Below are positions 7,559 through 22,412 of a DNA stretch of 64,000 nucleotides, in pieces; position 1 is the first letter of the stretch, and each line of letters starts with the position of its first letter. Made by a program: the position numbers and the translations under genes. Origin of the DNA: a bacterium (lineage in GTDB: Bacteria > Fibrobacterota > Fibrobacteria > UBA11236); NCBI GenBank assembly GCA_900299345.1, contig OMJM01000022.1, forward strand, positions 1-64,000. The letters are read 5' to 3'. The notes beneath the pieces are model-generated. The model had not been told where the DNA came from. It made no database searches and saw nothing but the letters and a program-made list of their open reading frames with translations.

Positions 7559-10500
7559 ATGCTTAAAACCGGATTGTGGAGCTTTCTTGCAGTGTCAGTC
7601 ACAGTCTTTGGGGCGGAAAATTATGCGCAGTGGAAGTACGCCCGTGACATCACCGTAAATACCACGGACTCCGGCGCCGGTGTGGGAGTTACCCAATACC
7701 GTTTCCCTCTTTTGGTGCGTCTCAATTCCGGAAACTTCGATTTTACCAAGGCGCTATCCAACGCCTCGGACATCCGTTTCACCAAGGCCAATGGAACGAC
7801 CCGATTGCCACATCAGGTCGAGCGTTGGGACAGTGCCGGACAGGCGGCGGAAGTTTGGGTGCTGGCGGATACGGTATTCGGGCACAGCAGCACCACGGTG
7901 AAGATGTACTTCGGGAAGACCGGGGTGGCCGACAGTTCCAGCGCCACTGCGGTGTTTATGACGGCGGATGTCGCCAATGGAGGCAACAACTTTCAAGCCG
8001 TGTTTCATTTGAACGAAGCGGCCAACGACACTATCCGCGACGTTACGGCCAACGGATTCAAAGGCATTCCCAAAAATCGCGGGGGGGTGAATCCGGCGGA
8101 TGTCACGGGCGTGATCGGCAAAGCCAAAAATTTCCTGGGATCCAACTCCAACAACAACGGGGGCTCCTACCGCATTGTGACATCCACGGGGGGAAATACC
8201 TATACCAATAACCCCCTGAACTTCCAGAACGATTCTTCCACTGTGGGCGGATTGCCTCGCTATACGATTTCCGCGTGGATTAAAACCTCGTCGTTTCCGG
8301 ACAGTATTGTCCATCGGAAAGCCATCATCGCCAAGTCGATCGGTCAGAACGTCTCCGGCGGCAGCGGCGGCCGGCAATATCACATGCGCCTGATGGAGCC
8401 CACGCAGACCAATCCCGTGTTGGACACCAACCGTGTGGAATTCTCGGATGGCGTGGCGGCGATTGGCAGGGAAGGATCTGATAAGTTTGACACAACGACC
8501 TGGGTGCACATTGCCGCGGTCCGCAACTTTGTGCGCGGCGTCAGCGGCAGTTCCATGGTTTTTGTCAACGGCCGCGCAGCGATCTCCGGCAACAGCGTGG
8601 CGAGTACGGAGCGATCGGATTACGACGTCTACATCGGCAGTTTTTCCAATGATTCCGGATATTTCACCGGCAAAATCGACGAGGTGGAATTCTCAAACCG
8701 CGATCGCGATTCGGACTGGGTGCGCCTGAGCTATCACACGCAGAAGCCTGGTGTGAACGCGCTGGGGGTCGGTGTGCAGCAACAATTGTTTCCCTCCAAC
8801 CTCGCCTATCCGGCGAACCCCGCCATTTACGCGGTGGGCATTCCCATTTCTCCCAATGTGAGGACGCAATTGGGATTGGCCACGCATTATTCCATCAGCC
8901 CTGCGCTGCCCGCGGGCCTGACATTGGACAGCGTGACCGGAATCATCTTCGGGACGCCGCTGGTGATTTCTTCCCCCACGAATTACACAGTGACTGCCAC
9001 CAGTCAAGCAGGCAGCGCCACTGCTATTGTGAATATCCGTGTGCTCACTCCGCCTTCCAATCTTTCTTACACGAAGCTCACGCCGGTTTATGGAGTGAAT
9101 GTGGCGATCACGAGCAATATTCCCACTGTTTCCGGGGATGTCACCAGTTATTCCGTGACACCGGCTCTTCCAACGGGATTGAGCTTGGACACGCTGACGG
9201 GTGTAATCGCCGGAACACCGACCGTGGTCATTCCCTCCGCCAATTACATCGTCACCGCCAGCAATCCCGCGGCATCGACCACCAAGACGATCAACATCAC
9301 CGTGCTTGCGCCACCTTCAAGCCTTTCCTATGCGCCCGGTTCCGGCATTTATGGCGTAGGGTTGACGTTGACGGAAACTCCCACGGTCACGGGAACGGTG
9401 CAGCATTATTCCGTGAGCCCTGCGCTGCCCACAGGGCTTTCATTGGATACGTTGACCGGATTGATTTCCGGTGCTCCGACCACGGTGAGCACAGCGACCA
9501 ATTATACCGTGACCGCATCAAACGTGGCGGGTTCCACAAATGCCATCCTCAATCTCACCACCATGCTGGTGCCTTCCAATCTGGCCTACCGCCGAGATAC
9601 AGTGGAGTTTGCAGCGACCGTTGCGATTACACCGGATAGCCCCTTCGTCACGGGAGCGATTTCCCATTACTCGCTTTCCGCCACACTTCCACCCGGATTG
9701 ACGATGGACACGTTGACCGGTATTCTGTCTGGAACGCCAACCTCCGAAGCCCCCACCACCAGTTTTGTGGTCACTGCCACCAATCCCGTGGGTTCCACCA
9801 TGGATACGTTGTGGATTACCGTCACCATCGCACCTCCTTCCAACCTTCACTACACTCTGAACAATGCGGTCTATGGAACTGGGGTGACCATAAACTCCAA
9901 TGAGCCCACAGTGACCGGGACAGCCACGCATTATTCGGTGTCTCCCGCTTTGCCTGCGGGACTGTCGATGGATGCTTTTACTGGCATTATCACCGGTACG
10001 CCCTCCGCCGCAATCCCCACCACCAACTTTGTGGTGACCGCCAGCAATTTCGTGGGCTCCACCCAGGATACGTTGGTGTTGACGGTGCTGGCGGCGCCCA
10101 CGGGTTTCAGCTATCCCGCAAATCCCGCCGTGTTCGGAGTGAACGTGACCATTCCCAACGATAGTCCCTCCGTGACGGGAACCGTGACGGGATATTCGGT
10201 GAGTCCCGCGCTGCCTGCAGGATTGTCGATCAATTCTTTCACGGGGGTTATTTCCGGAACTACAACCGTGGTTCAGGCTGCGGCGAATTACACGATTAAA
10301 GCTTTCAATGGTCCTGCTTTTGCCACGACGGTGCTGAGCATTACCGTGTTGGCGCCACCTTCCGGGCTTTCATATTCAAAAAACCCCGCAACCTATGGCA
10401 CAAACGTGGCGATCACCGCCAATACACCCAGTGTGATCGGCACAGTAACCCATTACTCTGTGATTCCCGCGCTTCCTTCCGGTCTCTTGATCGATTCAAT

Positions 10501-12448
10501 CACCGGCGTGATTTCAGGATCTCCAAATGCAGCGCAAGCAGCTGCAAGCTATCAAGTCAAAACGGAAAATGTTGCTGGCTTTGACACGGAAACGATTGTC
10601 ATCACCGTTTTGAATGCGCCGTCCGGTCTGTCCTATCCTTCCGTCAAACACTGGCGAGGCGTGGCGTCGTCTCCGGCGTCTCCCACGGTGACGGGAGTTG
10701 TGAGCCGTTATTCCATCAGTCCTGCGCTGCCGACGGGTTTGACACTTGACACCATTACCGGTGTGATTTCCGGAACACCTTCCGTTGCCTCACCGGCAAC
10801 CAATTATACAGTGACCGCTTCCAATGTGGGAGGTTCGGCCACGGCTACCGTCAACATTCGGGTTTATCCACCACCATCGGCTTTGTCCTACTCTGCCAGT
10901 CCGGCCACCTACGGCGTGAACGTGGTGATTACCCCCAATACCCCCAACGTCACCGACACCGTCACTCGTTATTCTGTGACTTTGTTGCCGGCGGGATTGA
11001 CGCTCGACACCATCACCGGTGTGATTTCAGGTACACCGACCGTGGTGTCAGGCTTCGCGGTTTACACCGTGACCGCCTCCAACCCGGCCGGTTCCACCAA
11101 TTCGGGAGTCAGCATTCGTGTGCTCGCCGCGCCCAGCTCCCTGTCTTATGCCACAAGCACGGCGACATACGGTGTGAATGTGACTATTCCCAACGACAGT
11201 TCCACGGTGACGGGAGTCGTCACCCGGTATTCTGTCGCTCCGGCATTGCCCTCCGGTCTGTTGCTGGATAGTGTTACCGGTGTCATCTCAGGTGCCGCCA
11301 CGGCTTCTTCGGCGGCCGCGAATTACACCATTACGGCATCCAACATCGCCGGATCGACTACGACCATCGTCAACATTCGCGTGCTGGCGCCTCCTTCTTC
11401 ACTGTCCTACTCCCAGAATCCCGCGACGTATGGGGTGAACGTTTCCATCACGGACAACGTTGCCGCAGTGACCGGAGTCGTCGCGCGTTATTCAGTGAGT
11501 CCGGCTCTTCCGACGGGCCTTGTGCTCGATACGGTCACGGGAAAGATTTCCGGAACACCCACAGTTTCCGCAGCGGCTGCGAATTACACGGTCACAGCGA
11601 GCAATGTCGGAGGTTTTACAACAACAACATTGAATCTTCGTGTGCTGGCAGCTCCCTCGGCATTGTCGTATTCCCAGAACCCCGCTGTCTATGGGGTGAA
11701 CGTGGCGATTACGAACAATGTTCCGACACTGACCGGCGTCGCCACGCATTATTCTGTAAGTCCCGCACTCCCCACGGGCTTGATTTTGGATACGAACACC
11801 GGAATCCTTTCCGGAACTTCGACAGTGGTTCGCAGCGGAACGAATTACACGGTGACGGCCTCCAACCTCGCAGGCTCCACGACCGCGACATTGAACATCC
11901 GTGTGCTGGCCCCGCCGACCAACTTCTCTTACGCCGATGATCCAGTGGTTTATGTGCTTGGTGTCGCCATCAACCCACCGGATATCCCCACGGTCACGGG
12001 ATTTGTGAGCCGATACACCGCCAGCCCTGCGTTACCTCCGGGTGTGATTCTTGACAGCGTCACGGGTTACATCGCTGGAACGCCGACGACGCGTCAGTCC
12101 TTTGCAACGACCTATACCATCACAGCCGCGAATGTTGCGGGTTCAACACAGACGACGGTGAACATCACCATCGTCGGCCCGCCGTCGAATCTTTCCTACG
12201 CAGATGACGTTCCGACTTATGCCCGTAACCAGGTGATTACTCCTCCCAACACCCCGACGATACAGGGCATTGTCACGCAATATACCGTGACACCCACGCT
12301 TCCGACGGGCATCGTGCTGGACGCCACCACGGGTTACATCCTGGGAACGCCTACCGTGGTTTCAGCCAGCAGAAGCTACACCATCACGGGAAGCAATCCC
12401 GGAGGCTCTTCCACGACCATCATCAATCTCGGCGTCGCAGGCCCGTAG
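7559..12448 (+). CDS. Large surface protein: DUF2341-like N-terminus, LamG/concanavalin-like domain, 14 tandem putative Ig (He_PIG-like) repeats
   Basis: YAQWKYARDITVNTTDSGAGVGVTQYRFPLLVRLN (DUF2341-like); FQAVFHLNEAANDTIRDVTANGFKG...IGSFSNDSGYFTGKIDEVEFSNRDRDSDWVRLSY (LamG-like); repeat consensus PPSxLSYxxxPAxYGVNVxIxxxxPTVTGxVTxYSVSPALPTGLxLDTxTGVISGTPTVxxxAxNYTVTASNxAGSTTTxxNIRVLA. Confidence 0.85.
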   Translation: MLKTGLWSFLAVSVTVFGAENYAQWKYARDITVNTTDSGAGVGVTQYRFPLLVRLNSGNFDFTKALSNASDIRFTKANGTTRLPHQVERWDSAGQAAEVWVLADTVFGHSSTTVKMYFGKTGVADSSSATAVFMTADVANGGNNFQAVFHLNEAANDTIRDVTANGFKGIPKNRGGVNPADVTGVIGKAKNFLGSNSNNNGGSYRIVTSTGGNTYTNNPLNFQNDSSTVGGLPRYTISAWIKTSSFPDSIVHRKAIIAKSIGQNVSGGSGGRQYHMRLMEPTQTNPVLDTNRVEFSDGVAAIGREGSDKFDTTTWVHIAAVRNFVRGVSGSSMVFVNGRAAISGNSVASTERSDYDVYIGSFSNDSGYFTGKIDEVEFSNRDRDSDWVRLSYHTQKPGVNALGVGVQQQLFPSNLAYPANPAIYAVGIPISPNVRTQLGLATHYSISPALPAGLTLDSVTGIIFGTPLVISSPTNYTVTATSQAGSATAIVNIRVLTPPSNLSYTKLTPVYGVNVAITSNIPTVSGDVTSYSVTPALPTGLSLDTLTGVIAGTPTVVIPSANYIVTASNPAASTTKTINITVLAPPSSLSYAPGSGIYGVGLTLTETPTVTGTVQHYSVSPALPTGLSLDTLTGLISGAPTTVSTATNYTVTASNVAGSTNAILNLTTMLVPSNLAYRRDTVEFAATVAITPDSPFVTGAISHYSLSATLPPGLTMDTLTGILSGTPTSEAPTTSFVVTATNPVGSTMDTLWITVTIAPPSNLHYTLNNAVYGTGVTINSNEPTVTGTATHYSVSPALPAGLSMDAFTGIITGTPSAAIPTTNFVVTASNFVGSTQDTLVLTVLAAPTGFSYPANPAVFGVNVTIPNDSPSVTGTVTGYSVSPALPAGLSINSFTGVISGTTTVVQAAANYTIKAFNGPAFATTVLSITVLAPPSGLSYSKNPATYGTNVAITANTPSVIGTVTHYSVIPALPSGLLIDSITGVISGSPNAAQAAASYQVKTENVAGFDTETIVITVLNAPSGLSYPSVKHWRGVASSPASPTVTGVVSRYSISPALPTGLTLDTITGVISGTPSVASPATNYTVTASNVGGSATATVNIRVYPPPSALSYSASPATYGVNVVITPNTPNVTDTVTRYSVTLLPAGLTLDTITGVISGTPTVVSGFAVYTVTASNPAGSTNSGVSIRVLAAPSSLSYATSTATYGVNVTIPNDSSTVTGVVTRYSVAPALPSGLLLDSVTGVISGAATASSAAANYTITASNIAGSTTTIVNIRVLAPPSSLSYSQNPATYGVNVSITDNVAAVTGVVARYSVSPALPTGLVLDTVTGKISGTPTVSAAAANYTVTASNVGGFTTTTLNLRVLAAPSALSYSQNPAVYGVNVAITNNVPTLTGVATHYSVSPALPTGLILDTNTGILSGTSTVVRSGTNYTVTASNLAGSTTATLNIRVLAPPTNFSYADDPVVYVLGVAINPPDIPTVTGFVSRYTASPALPPGVILDSVTGYIAGTPTTRQSFATTYTITAANVAGSTQTTVNITIVGPPSNLSYADDVPTYARNQVITPPNTPTIQGIVTQYTVTPTLPTGIVLDATTGYILGTPTVVSASRSYTITGSNPGGSSTTIINLGVAGP
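8790..12445 (+). repeat. 14 tandem ~258-bp protein-coding repeats (~86 aa each)
   Basis: 14 units counted by hand from the translation, each beginning around [PA]P[ST]xLSY and ending xxINITVLA. Confidence 0.85.
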
Positions 12449-12469
12449 TCTGCCGCAGAACGGTTCTCC

Positions 12470-13255
12470 TTGAGGTTCAAACAGCTCATCTCAATTGCGT
12501 TTGGTGTGGCGGCGATGGCTGCGTCCTTGACACACGCCATTACCGTTCGCTATAAGGAGGTCTATTTCGGTACCGACATACGGGAAGCTTATGGCAGTCT
12601 CTATTTGATGCCGGAAGATACGACGATGCTGAGGCAGCAGTGGGACTCGTTGCTGGCCGATAGTCCATGCAGCCAGCGTTCCACCGTTCGCACCATGGAT
12701 TGCCCCATCGGCAAGGATTACTGGAACATGACGCAGCAGCAGTGCTGCGTGGCACGCACCAAGGGGAAAAAGGGCGTGGATGTCGCCACGCGTTTGATGG
12801 AGGCGAGGGCGCAGAACGCCGATCTCAAGGTGGCGATCGAGAGCGGACATATCACGGAGCACGTGGAAATCCGTGAGTGCACTTATCGGGGCGATCTTTT
12901 TTTCGATGTGTCCAAGCGTTTCTGGAAATACGAGGTGACAGGGAATCGATATCCACGCGCCCGCATGCCGATGGTGTTCGCGGAGACGGACTCCTTATTG
13001 CGCTTCATGTCCGCGAAATACGGGCGTCCCTCGTGGAAGGCCAAGCGCGGCAAACTGACCTTCAATCCGAATGACGAGACCTATTATGCCAATTGGGAGT
13101 TCAAGGACTTCATCATGTATCTGGTGATCAACGGCAGCCAGGGAATGTTTGCGGCCAAGGAAGTGGTGATGGATCGCAAACTGGCCAAGGAATATGAGAA
13201 CTGGGTACTGAACCAAGGGAAAACCCCTCAGACTCTCACCGCAACGCCGAAGTAA
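12470..13255 (+). CDS. Secreted hypothetical protein (TTG start)
   Basis: Signal peptide MRFKQLISIAFGVAAMAASLTHA; 261 aa intact ORF directly downstream of the repeat protein. Confidence 0.65.
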   Translation: MRFKQLISIAFGVAAMAASLTHAITVRYKEVYFGTDIREAYGSLYLMPEDTTMLRQQWDSLLADSPCSQRSTVRTMDCPIGKDYWNMTQQQCCVARTKGKKGVDVATRLMEARAQNADLKVAIESGHITEHVEIRECTYRGDLFFDVSKRFWKYEVTGNRYPRARMPMVFAETDSLLRFMSAKYGRPSWKAKRGKLTFNPNDETYYANWEFKDFIMYLVINGSQGMFAAKEVVMDRKLAKEYENWVLNQGKTPQTLTATPK

Positions 13256-13261
13256 ACAAAC

Positions 13262-14095
13262 TCACCCAACCGTATTCCGTATCGTCCCAATTCCCTCGAT
13301 CTCACATTCCACCACGTCCCCCGGTTTCAGGAACTCGGGAGGCGTTCGCGAAAATCCGACGCCCGATGGCGTGCCGGTGGAGATGACGTCACCGGGTTCC
13401 AGCGTCATGCCGCGCGAAAGCTCGGCGATGAGCCGGGGAATGCGGAAAATCATGTCGCGCGAATTGCCGTCCTGCTTCACCACGCCATTCACGCGGCAAT
13501 GCAAGGTGAGATTTTGCGGATCGGGAATTTCATCGGCGGTTACGATCCACGGTCCCACGGGGCAGGTTCCATCGAGGCTCTTGCCCTTGAAGAATTGCTG
13601 ATGCCGCGCCTGCAGGTCTCGCGCGCTCACGTCGTTGACGATCGTGTAGCCGAAGACATGCTGGAAGGCGTCTTCCTCGCGAATGTTCTTGCCACGTCTG
13701 CCGATGATGACTCCCAGTTCCACCTCCCAATCCAATTGGGTTGAAGCGGCCGGGTCGAAGGGAATGCCGGAGTAAGGACCATTGACGGCGCCGGGCGCCT
13801 TGGTGAAGAAGACAGGCGCTTCGGGCAGCTTCCTTCCGGGCCGGCTGAATTCATGCACATGCTCGGCATAGTTAAGGCCGACACACAGGATGGGGCGGTA
13901 AGGGAGGGGGAGGGGCGCGAAGAGTTCGACCTGATGGAGGGGGAGGGCTTCACCCGCCATTCCCTTCAACAAATCCAGCGCCAAAGAATTTTCAAGAACC
14001 TCGCGCAGGGAAACATTGGGAACAGGGAGAATTCCCGGTTCCCGGACAATCCCAAGAGTTGGTTTTTGTTGGTGCTGAAAAACGGCTAGGCGCAT
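13262..14095 (-). CDS. Fumarylacetoacetate hydrolase (FAH) family protein
   Basis: RPILCVGLNYAEHVHE, DWEVELGVIIGRRGKNI, GYTIVNDVSARDLQARHQQFFKGKSLDGTCPVGPWIVT, VISTGTPSGVGFSRTPPEFLKPGDVVECEIEGIGTIRNTV. Confidence 0.93.
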   Translation of the reverse strand: MRLAVFQHQQKPTLGIVREPGILPVPNVSLREVLENSLALDLLKGMAGEALPLHQVELFAPLPLPYRPILCVGLNYAEHVHEFSRPGRKLPEAPVFFTKAPGAVNGPYSGIPFDPAASTQLDWEVELGVIIGRRGKNIREEDAFQHVFGYTIVNDVSARDLQARHQQFFKGKSLDGTCPVGPWIVTADEIPDPQNLTLHCRVNGVVKQDGNSRDMIFRIPRLIAELSRGMTLEPGDVISTGTPSGVGFSRTPPEFLKPGDVVECEIEGIGTIRNTVG

Positions 14096-14100
14096 GACGC

Positions 14101-15570
14101 CTATGCCACTGTTTCTTCACACAGCGAATGATTCTTCGATTCCAGCCGCGTCGCATGTCCCGTGAGGAACTCATCCACGCTGCGCGCGCATTCACGGCCC
14201 TCGGAGATGGCCCAGACCACCAGCGATTGGCCGCGACGCATGTCGCCCGCGGAGAAGATGCCGTCCACGGACGTGCGGTAGGACGCGTCACACTTCACGT
14301 TGCCGCGCTCGTCCTTGTCCACGCCGAGTTGCTCCAGCATGCCCTTGTGTTCGGGATGCACGAAGCCCATGGCGAGCAAGACCAGATCTGCGGGCATTTC
14401 GAATTCGCTGCCCGGAACTTCCGTGAACTTGGGACCGTTCCACTCCAGACGCACGGCCTTGATGGCGCGCACGTTGCCTTTGTCGTCCTTGAGGAATTCC
14501 TTGGACAGCACGGACCAGTCGCGCGTGCAACCTTCTGCTTGCGAGCTCGAGGTCGAAAGCATGCGCGGACCCGGATGCACGGGCCACGGCGTTTCCGCGG
14601 TGCGTGTTCCGGGGGGCTTGGGAAGAAGTTCAATTTGCGTCACCGACTTTGCGCCGTGACGGATGGAGGTGCCCACGCAGTCGGAGCCGGTGTCGCCGCC
14701 GCCGATCACCACCACGTGTTTGCCCGTGGCCATGATGGATTCAGCCTCGGGAATCTTGTCGCCGGCCACGCGCTTGTTGTTCTGCGTCAGGAATTGCATG
14801 GCAGGATAAACTCCTACGCCATCGCGTCCCGGAATGGGAAGCTCACGTGCCAATGTGGAACCGCCGGCCAGCACAATGGCGTCGAAATCTTTGCGCAGAT
14901 CCGCAACGGAAACGTTCACACCCACGTTGGCGTTGGTTTTGAACGTCACACCCTCGTCTTCCATCAACTTGACTCGCCGGGCCACGACCTTCTTGGAAAG
15001 CTTGAAGTCCGGAATACCGTAGCGGAGAAGGCCACCGATGCGATCGGAGCGCTCGAATACGGTGACAGAATGTCCAGCCTTGTTCAACTGATCCGCCGCT
15101 GCGAGTCCCGCAGGGCCGGAGCCGACCACGGCCACCTTTTTGCCGGTGCGTTCCGGAGGCGGCTGAGGCTTGATCCAACCTTGTGAAAAGGCGTAGTCGA
15201 TAATCGAGACTTCGATGTTCTTGATGGTCACGGGCGGCTTGTTGATGCCGAGCACGCAGGCGGATTCACACGGAGCCGGGCAGATACGGCCCGTGAACTC
15301 CGGAAAATTGTTGGTGGAGAGCAGCGACTTGAGCGCGGCCTGCCACTTGCCGTTGTACACGTGATCGTTGAAGTCCGGGATGATGTTACCCAGCGGACAA
15401 CCGGTGTGGCAGAAGGGTATGCCGCAGTCCATGCAGCGCGCACCCTGCGTCTCCATCTCCTCCTTGGACATTTGCACCACGAACTCGTCGTAGTTCTTGG
15501 TGCGCTCCTCGACCGGGAGATACTTGGGAGTCTTGCGTTCGAACTCCTTGAAACCTGTTGGCTTGCCCAT
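14101..15570 (-). CDS. gltD: Glutamate synthase small subunit
   Basis: [103 protein letters not shown]. Confidence 0.95.
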   Translation of the reverse strand: MGKPTGFKEFERKTPKYLPVEERTKNYDEFVVQMSKEEMETQGARCMDCGIPFCHTGCPLGNIIPDFNDHVYNGKWQAALKSLLSTNNFPEFTGRICPAPCESACVLGINKPPVTIKNIEVSIIDYAFSQGWIKPQPPPERTGKKVAVVGSGPAGLAAADQLNKAGHSVTVFERSDRIGGLLRYGIPDFKLSKKVVARRVKLMEDEGVTFKTNANVGVNVSVADLRKDFDAIVLAGGSTLARELPIPGRDGVGVYPAMQFLTQNNKRVAGDKIPEAESIMATGKHVVVIGGGDTGSDCVGTSIRHGAKSVTQIELLPKPPGTRTAETPWPVHPGPRMLSTSSSQAEGCTRDWSVLSKEFLKDDKGNVRAIKAVRLEWNGPKFTEVPGSEFEMPADLVLLAMGFVHPEHKGMLEQLGVDKDERGNVKCDASYRTSVDGIFSAGDMRRGQSLVVWAISEGRECARSVDEFLTGHATRLESKNHSLCEETVA

Positions 15571-15572
15571 GA

Positions 15573-20102
<4,530 letters not shown>

Positions 20103-20156
20103 GGCAAAACCTCTCCGAAGGCGCTCTTTAGCGCGGGAAGACAAAAGTAGAAAGGA

Positions 20157-20675
20157 TTAGAGCGTTGCGATAAACCGTTTGAAGGGGTCGGCACCGCCGA
20201 ACCACGCATCTTCCGGGCTCAATAAAAGTGCTTGAAGATCGGTTTGAAAAACTTCCCAAGCGCCAAGTTCGATCTCACGTTTCAACTGGCCACCTCCCCA
20301 ACCGGAATAGCCGAGGAAAAGACGCAAATTTTTTGGATCAACGGAGAGGATTTCCTCCAAAGTCGTCCATGCGCCTCCCAAATAAACTCCAGGAGACACT
20401 TCCTGCGAGCCTGGGGCGGGTTCCAAACCGACTTGCAGGATTTGTAATTCACCTTCTTGCACCGGGCCACCCATGTAAACCTTGCGGTTTTTGGGCGCTG
20501 AAGGCATCTCGGGAGGGTTTTCGAACAGTTCGACTAATGGCATATGAGCGGGACGGTTCAGCACAAATCCGTAAGATCCTTCTGAACCATGCTGGCAAAG
20601 GACCACGATGGTCGAGTCGAAATTGGGGTCGCTAAGTTCCTCGCGAGCGGCCAGCAAGGTACCAGGTCCCAGCAT
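20157..20675 (-). CDS. YqgE/AlgH family protein (UPF0301)
   Basis: GTLLAAREELSDPNFDSTIVVLCQHGSEGSYGFVLNRP, VYMGGPVQ, LRLFLGYSGWGGGQLKREIELGAWEV. Confidence 0.92.
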   Translation of the reverse strand: MLGPGTLLAAREELSDPNFDSTIVVLCQHGSEGSYGFVLNRPAHMPLVELFENPPEMPSAPKNRKVYMGGPVQEGELQILQVGLEPAPGSQEVSPGVYLGGAWTTLEEILSVDPKNLRLFLGYSGWGGGQLKREIELGAWEVFQTDLQALLLSPEDAWFGGADPFKRFIATL

Positions 20676-20899
20676 GGATTCAATATTAAGAAACCCGGAA
20701 CCCCCCCTCCGGTTTTGTCGAAAACCCCCATAGACGTCAAAAAAGGATAATGTTCGAGAGGTGTACGAAATTTCAAGAATATTCTAAAATTACCGCCGTA
20801 AAATTGACAATCACTTGGACACGTTGCACGGATGCCGAAAACCCGCAATACCCGTTTGGCGAGTCATCCGGGGTGCTAAACCCGTTGGGATTTGAATAA

Positions 20900-22408
20900 A
20901 TGGCGACCTTGACGGCCCTTTACCTCCTTTTTGGCTTGTATGCAGTGGCCTCTGTCGGCCTGTTTACCTATGGCATCAACTGCTACTGGCTCCTGTACAT
21001 CTTCCTTCGTAATCGTCGCCGTGAGGTCATTCACGACCGTCGCCGCTTGCGTCAGTTCTATGCGCAAAAGGGCATGGATCGCCTTCCTGTCGTCACCACG
21101 CAGTTGCCTGTGTTCAACGAGGGTAATGTCATTGAGCGTTTGATTCGTTCCGTGTGCGCCATGGAATATCCCGCGGGTCGCCACGAGATTCAAATTCTCG
21201 ACGACTCCACGGACGGTTCGGAAAAGATCGCCGCAAAGCTGGTCGAAGAGATGCGCGCTGAAGGGCATGATGTCGTTCTGATTCACCGCACGCATCGCAA
21301 GGACTATAAGGCTGGAGCCTTGAACGAAGGCATGGAAGTGGCCAAGGGCCAGTACCTCGCCATCTTCGACGCCGACTTTGTTCCGCCGAAGGATTATCTG
21401 CTCAATACTGTTCCGTTCCTGTGCATGGACGACGGTGTTGGTTTGGTGCAGGCCCGCTGGGGTCATTTGAATTCGCAGGAGTCCTCGTTGACGCTGGCGC
21501 AGAGCATTGGCATCGACGGACATTTCGTGATCGAACAGTCCGCGCGTTCTTGGGGTCGTCTGTTCATGAACTTCAACGGCACTGCCGGAGTGTGGCGCAA
21601 GACCGCCATTCAAACCTCCGGCGGTTGGGAAGGCGACACGCTGACCGAAGACATGGATTTGTCCTATCGTGCGCAGCTCGAAGGTTGGAAGATGAAATTT
21701 GCCTACGACGTCGTCGTTCCGGCCGAACTTCCCGCCGACATCAACGCCTTCAAGTCGCAGCAGTTCCGGTGGGCCAAGGGTTCCATCCAGACTGCCATGA
21801 AGCTGCTGCCGCAGGTGATGGCTTCCAAGGAAAGCTGGCGCGTGAAGTTGCAGAGTGTATTGCACACCACGCACTACATGATTCACCCTCTCATGCTCGT
21901 GACGGCGTTGCTGGCTTTGCCCCTCCTTTATTGGTTCCCCTTCAAAGTCAGCACAGGCGCATTCGCCGCCCTGTGCGTTTTGATCGTGACCTCCTCGCTT
22001 GCTCCTTCCATCCTGTACTTGGTGGCGCAACGCGTGTCGCGCAAGAACTGGAAGAGCCGCGTGCTTTCTCTGCCGACCCTGATGGCGGTGGGAGTGGGCA
22101 TCGCGTTCAACAATACCCGCGCCGTGTTCTCCGCCATTACCGGCCAGAAAGGCTCCTTCGTCCGCACGCCCAAGGCTGGCGACAAGGCAACATTCGTCTA
22201 TCGCACCAAGTTTCCCTACGCAGCGGCCGTGGAGCTCGCGTTGTCCGCGTATTGCTTCATGGGTTTCCTGCATTACACTTCCGCGCAGAAATACCTGGTC
22301 GGTCCGTTTCTCGGTCTGTATGCCGTCGGATTTCTCGTGGTGGGATGCATGTCGTTATTCCATCACATGAGGAAACAATTCCTCCTGCGCTCCCTCGACG
22401 CGGCGTAA
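20900..22408 (+). CDS. Membrane glycosyltransferase family 2 (cellulose synthase/mannan synthase-like)
   Basis: TQLPVFNEGNVIERLIRSVCAMEYP, QILDDSTDGS, AIFDADFVPP, NFNGTAGVWRK, TEDMDLSYRAQL, QQFRWAKGS; C-terminal TM segments. Confidence 0.9.
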   Translation: MATLTALYLLFGLYAVASVGLFTYGINCYWLLYIFLRNRRREVIHDRRRLRQFYAQKGMDRLPVVTTQLPVFNEGNVIERLIRSVCAMEYPAGRHEIQILDDSTDGSEKIAAKLVEEMRAEGHDVVLIHRTHRKDYKAGALNEGMEVAKGQYLAIFDADFVPPKDYLLNTVPFLCMDDGVGLVQARWGHLNSQESSLTLAQSIGIDGHFVIEQSARSWGRLFMNFNGTAGVWRKTAIQTSGGWEGDTLTEDMDLSYRAQLEGWKMKFAYDVVVPAELPADINAFKSQQFRWAKGSIQTAMKLLPQVMASKESWRVKLQSVLHTTHYMIHPLMLVTALLALPLLYWFPFKVSTGAFAALCVLIVTSSLAPSILYLVAQRVSRKNWKSRVLSLPTLMAVGVGIAFNNTRAVFSAITGQKGSFVRTPKAGDKATFVYRTKFPYAAAVELALSAYCFMGFLHYTSAQKYLVGPFLGLYAVGFLVVGCMSLFHHMRKQFLLRSLDAA

Positions 22409-22412
22409 TCCT

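Noticed and set aside
8790-12445. Regular repeats that could be mistaken for a CRISPR array or satellite
   Set aside because: Repeats are ~258 bp, in frame, diverged at DNA level and encode Ig-like protein modules; no short identical repeats with unique spacers.
20820-20899. Possible c-di-GMP (GEMM) riboswitch upstream of the GT2 gene
   Set aside because: Some GC-rich hairpin segments are present, but I could not align the conserved GEMM core, so this cannot be supported without a covariance search.
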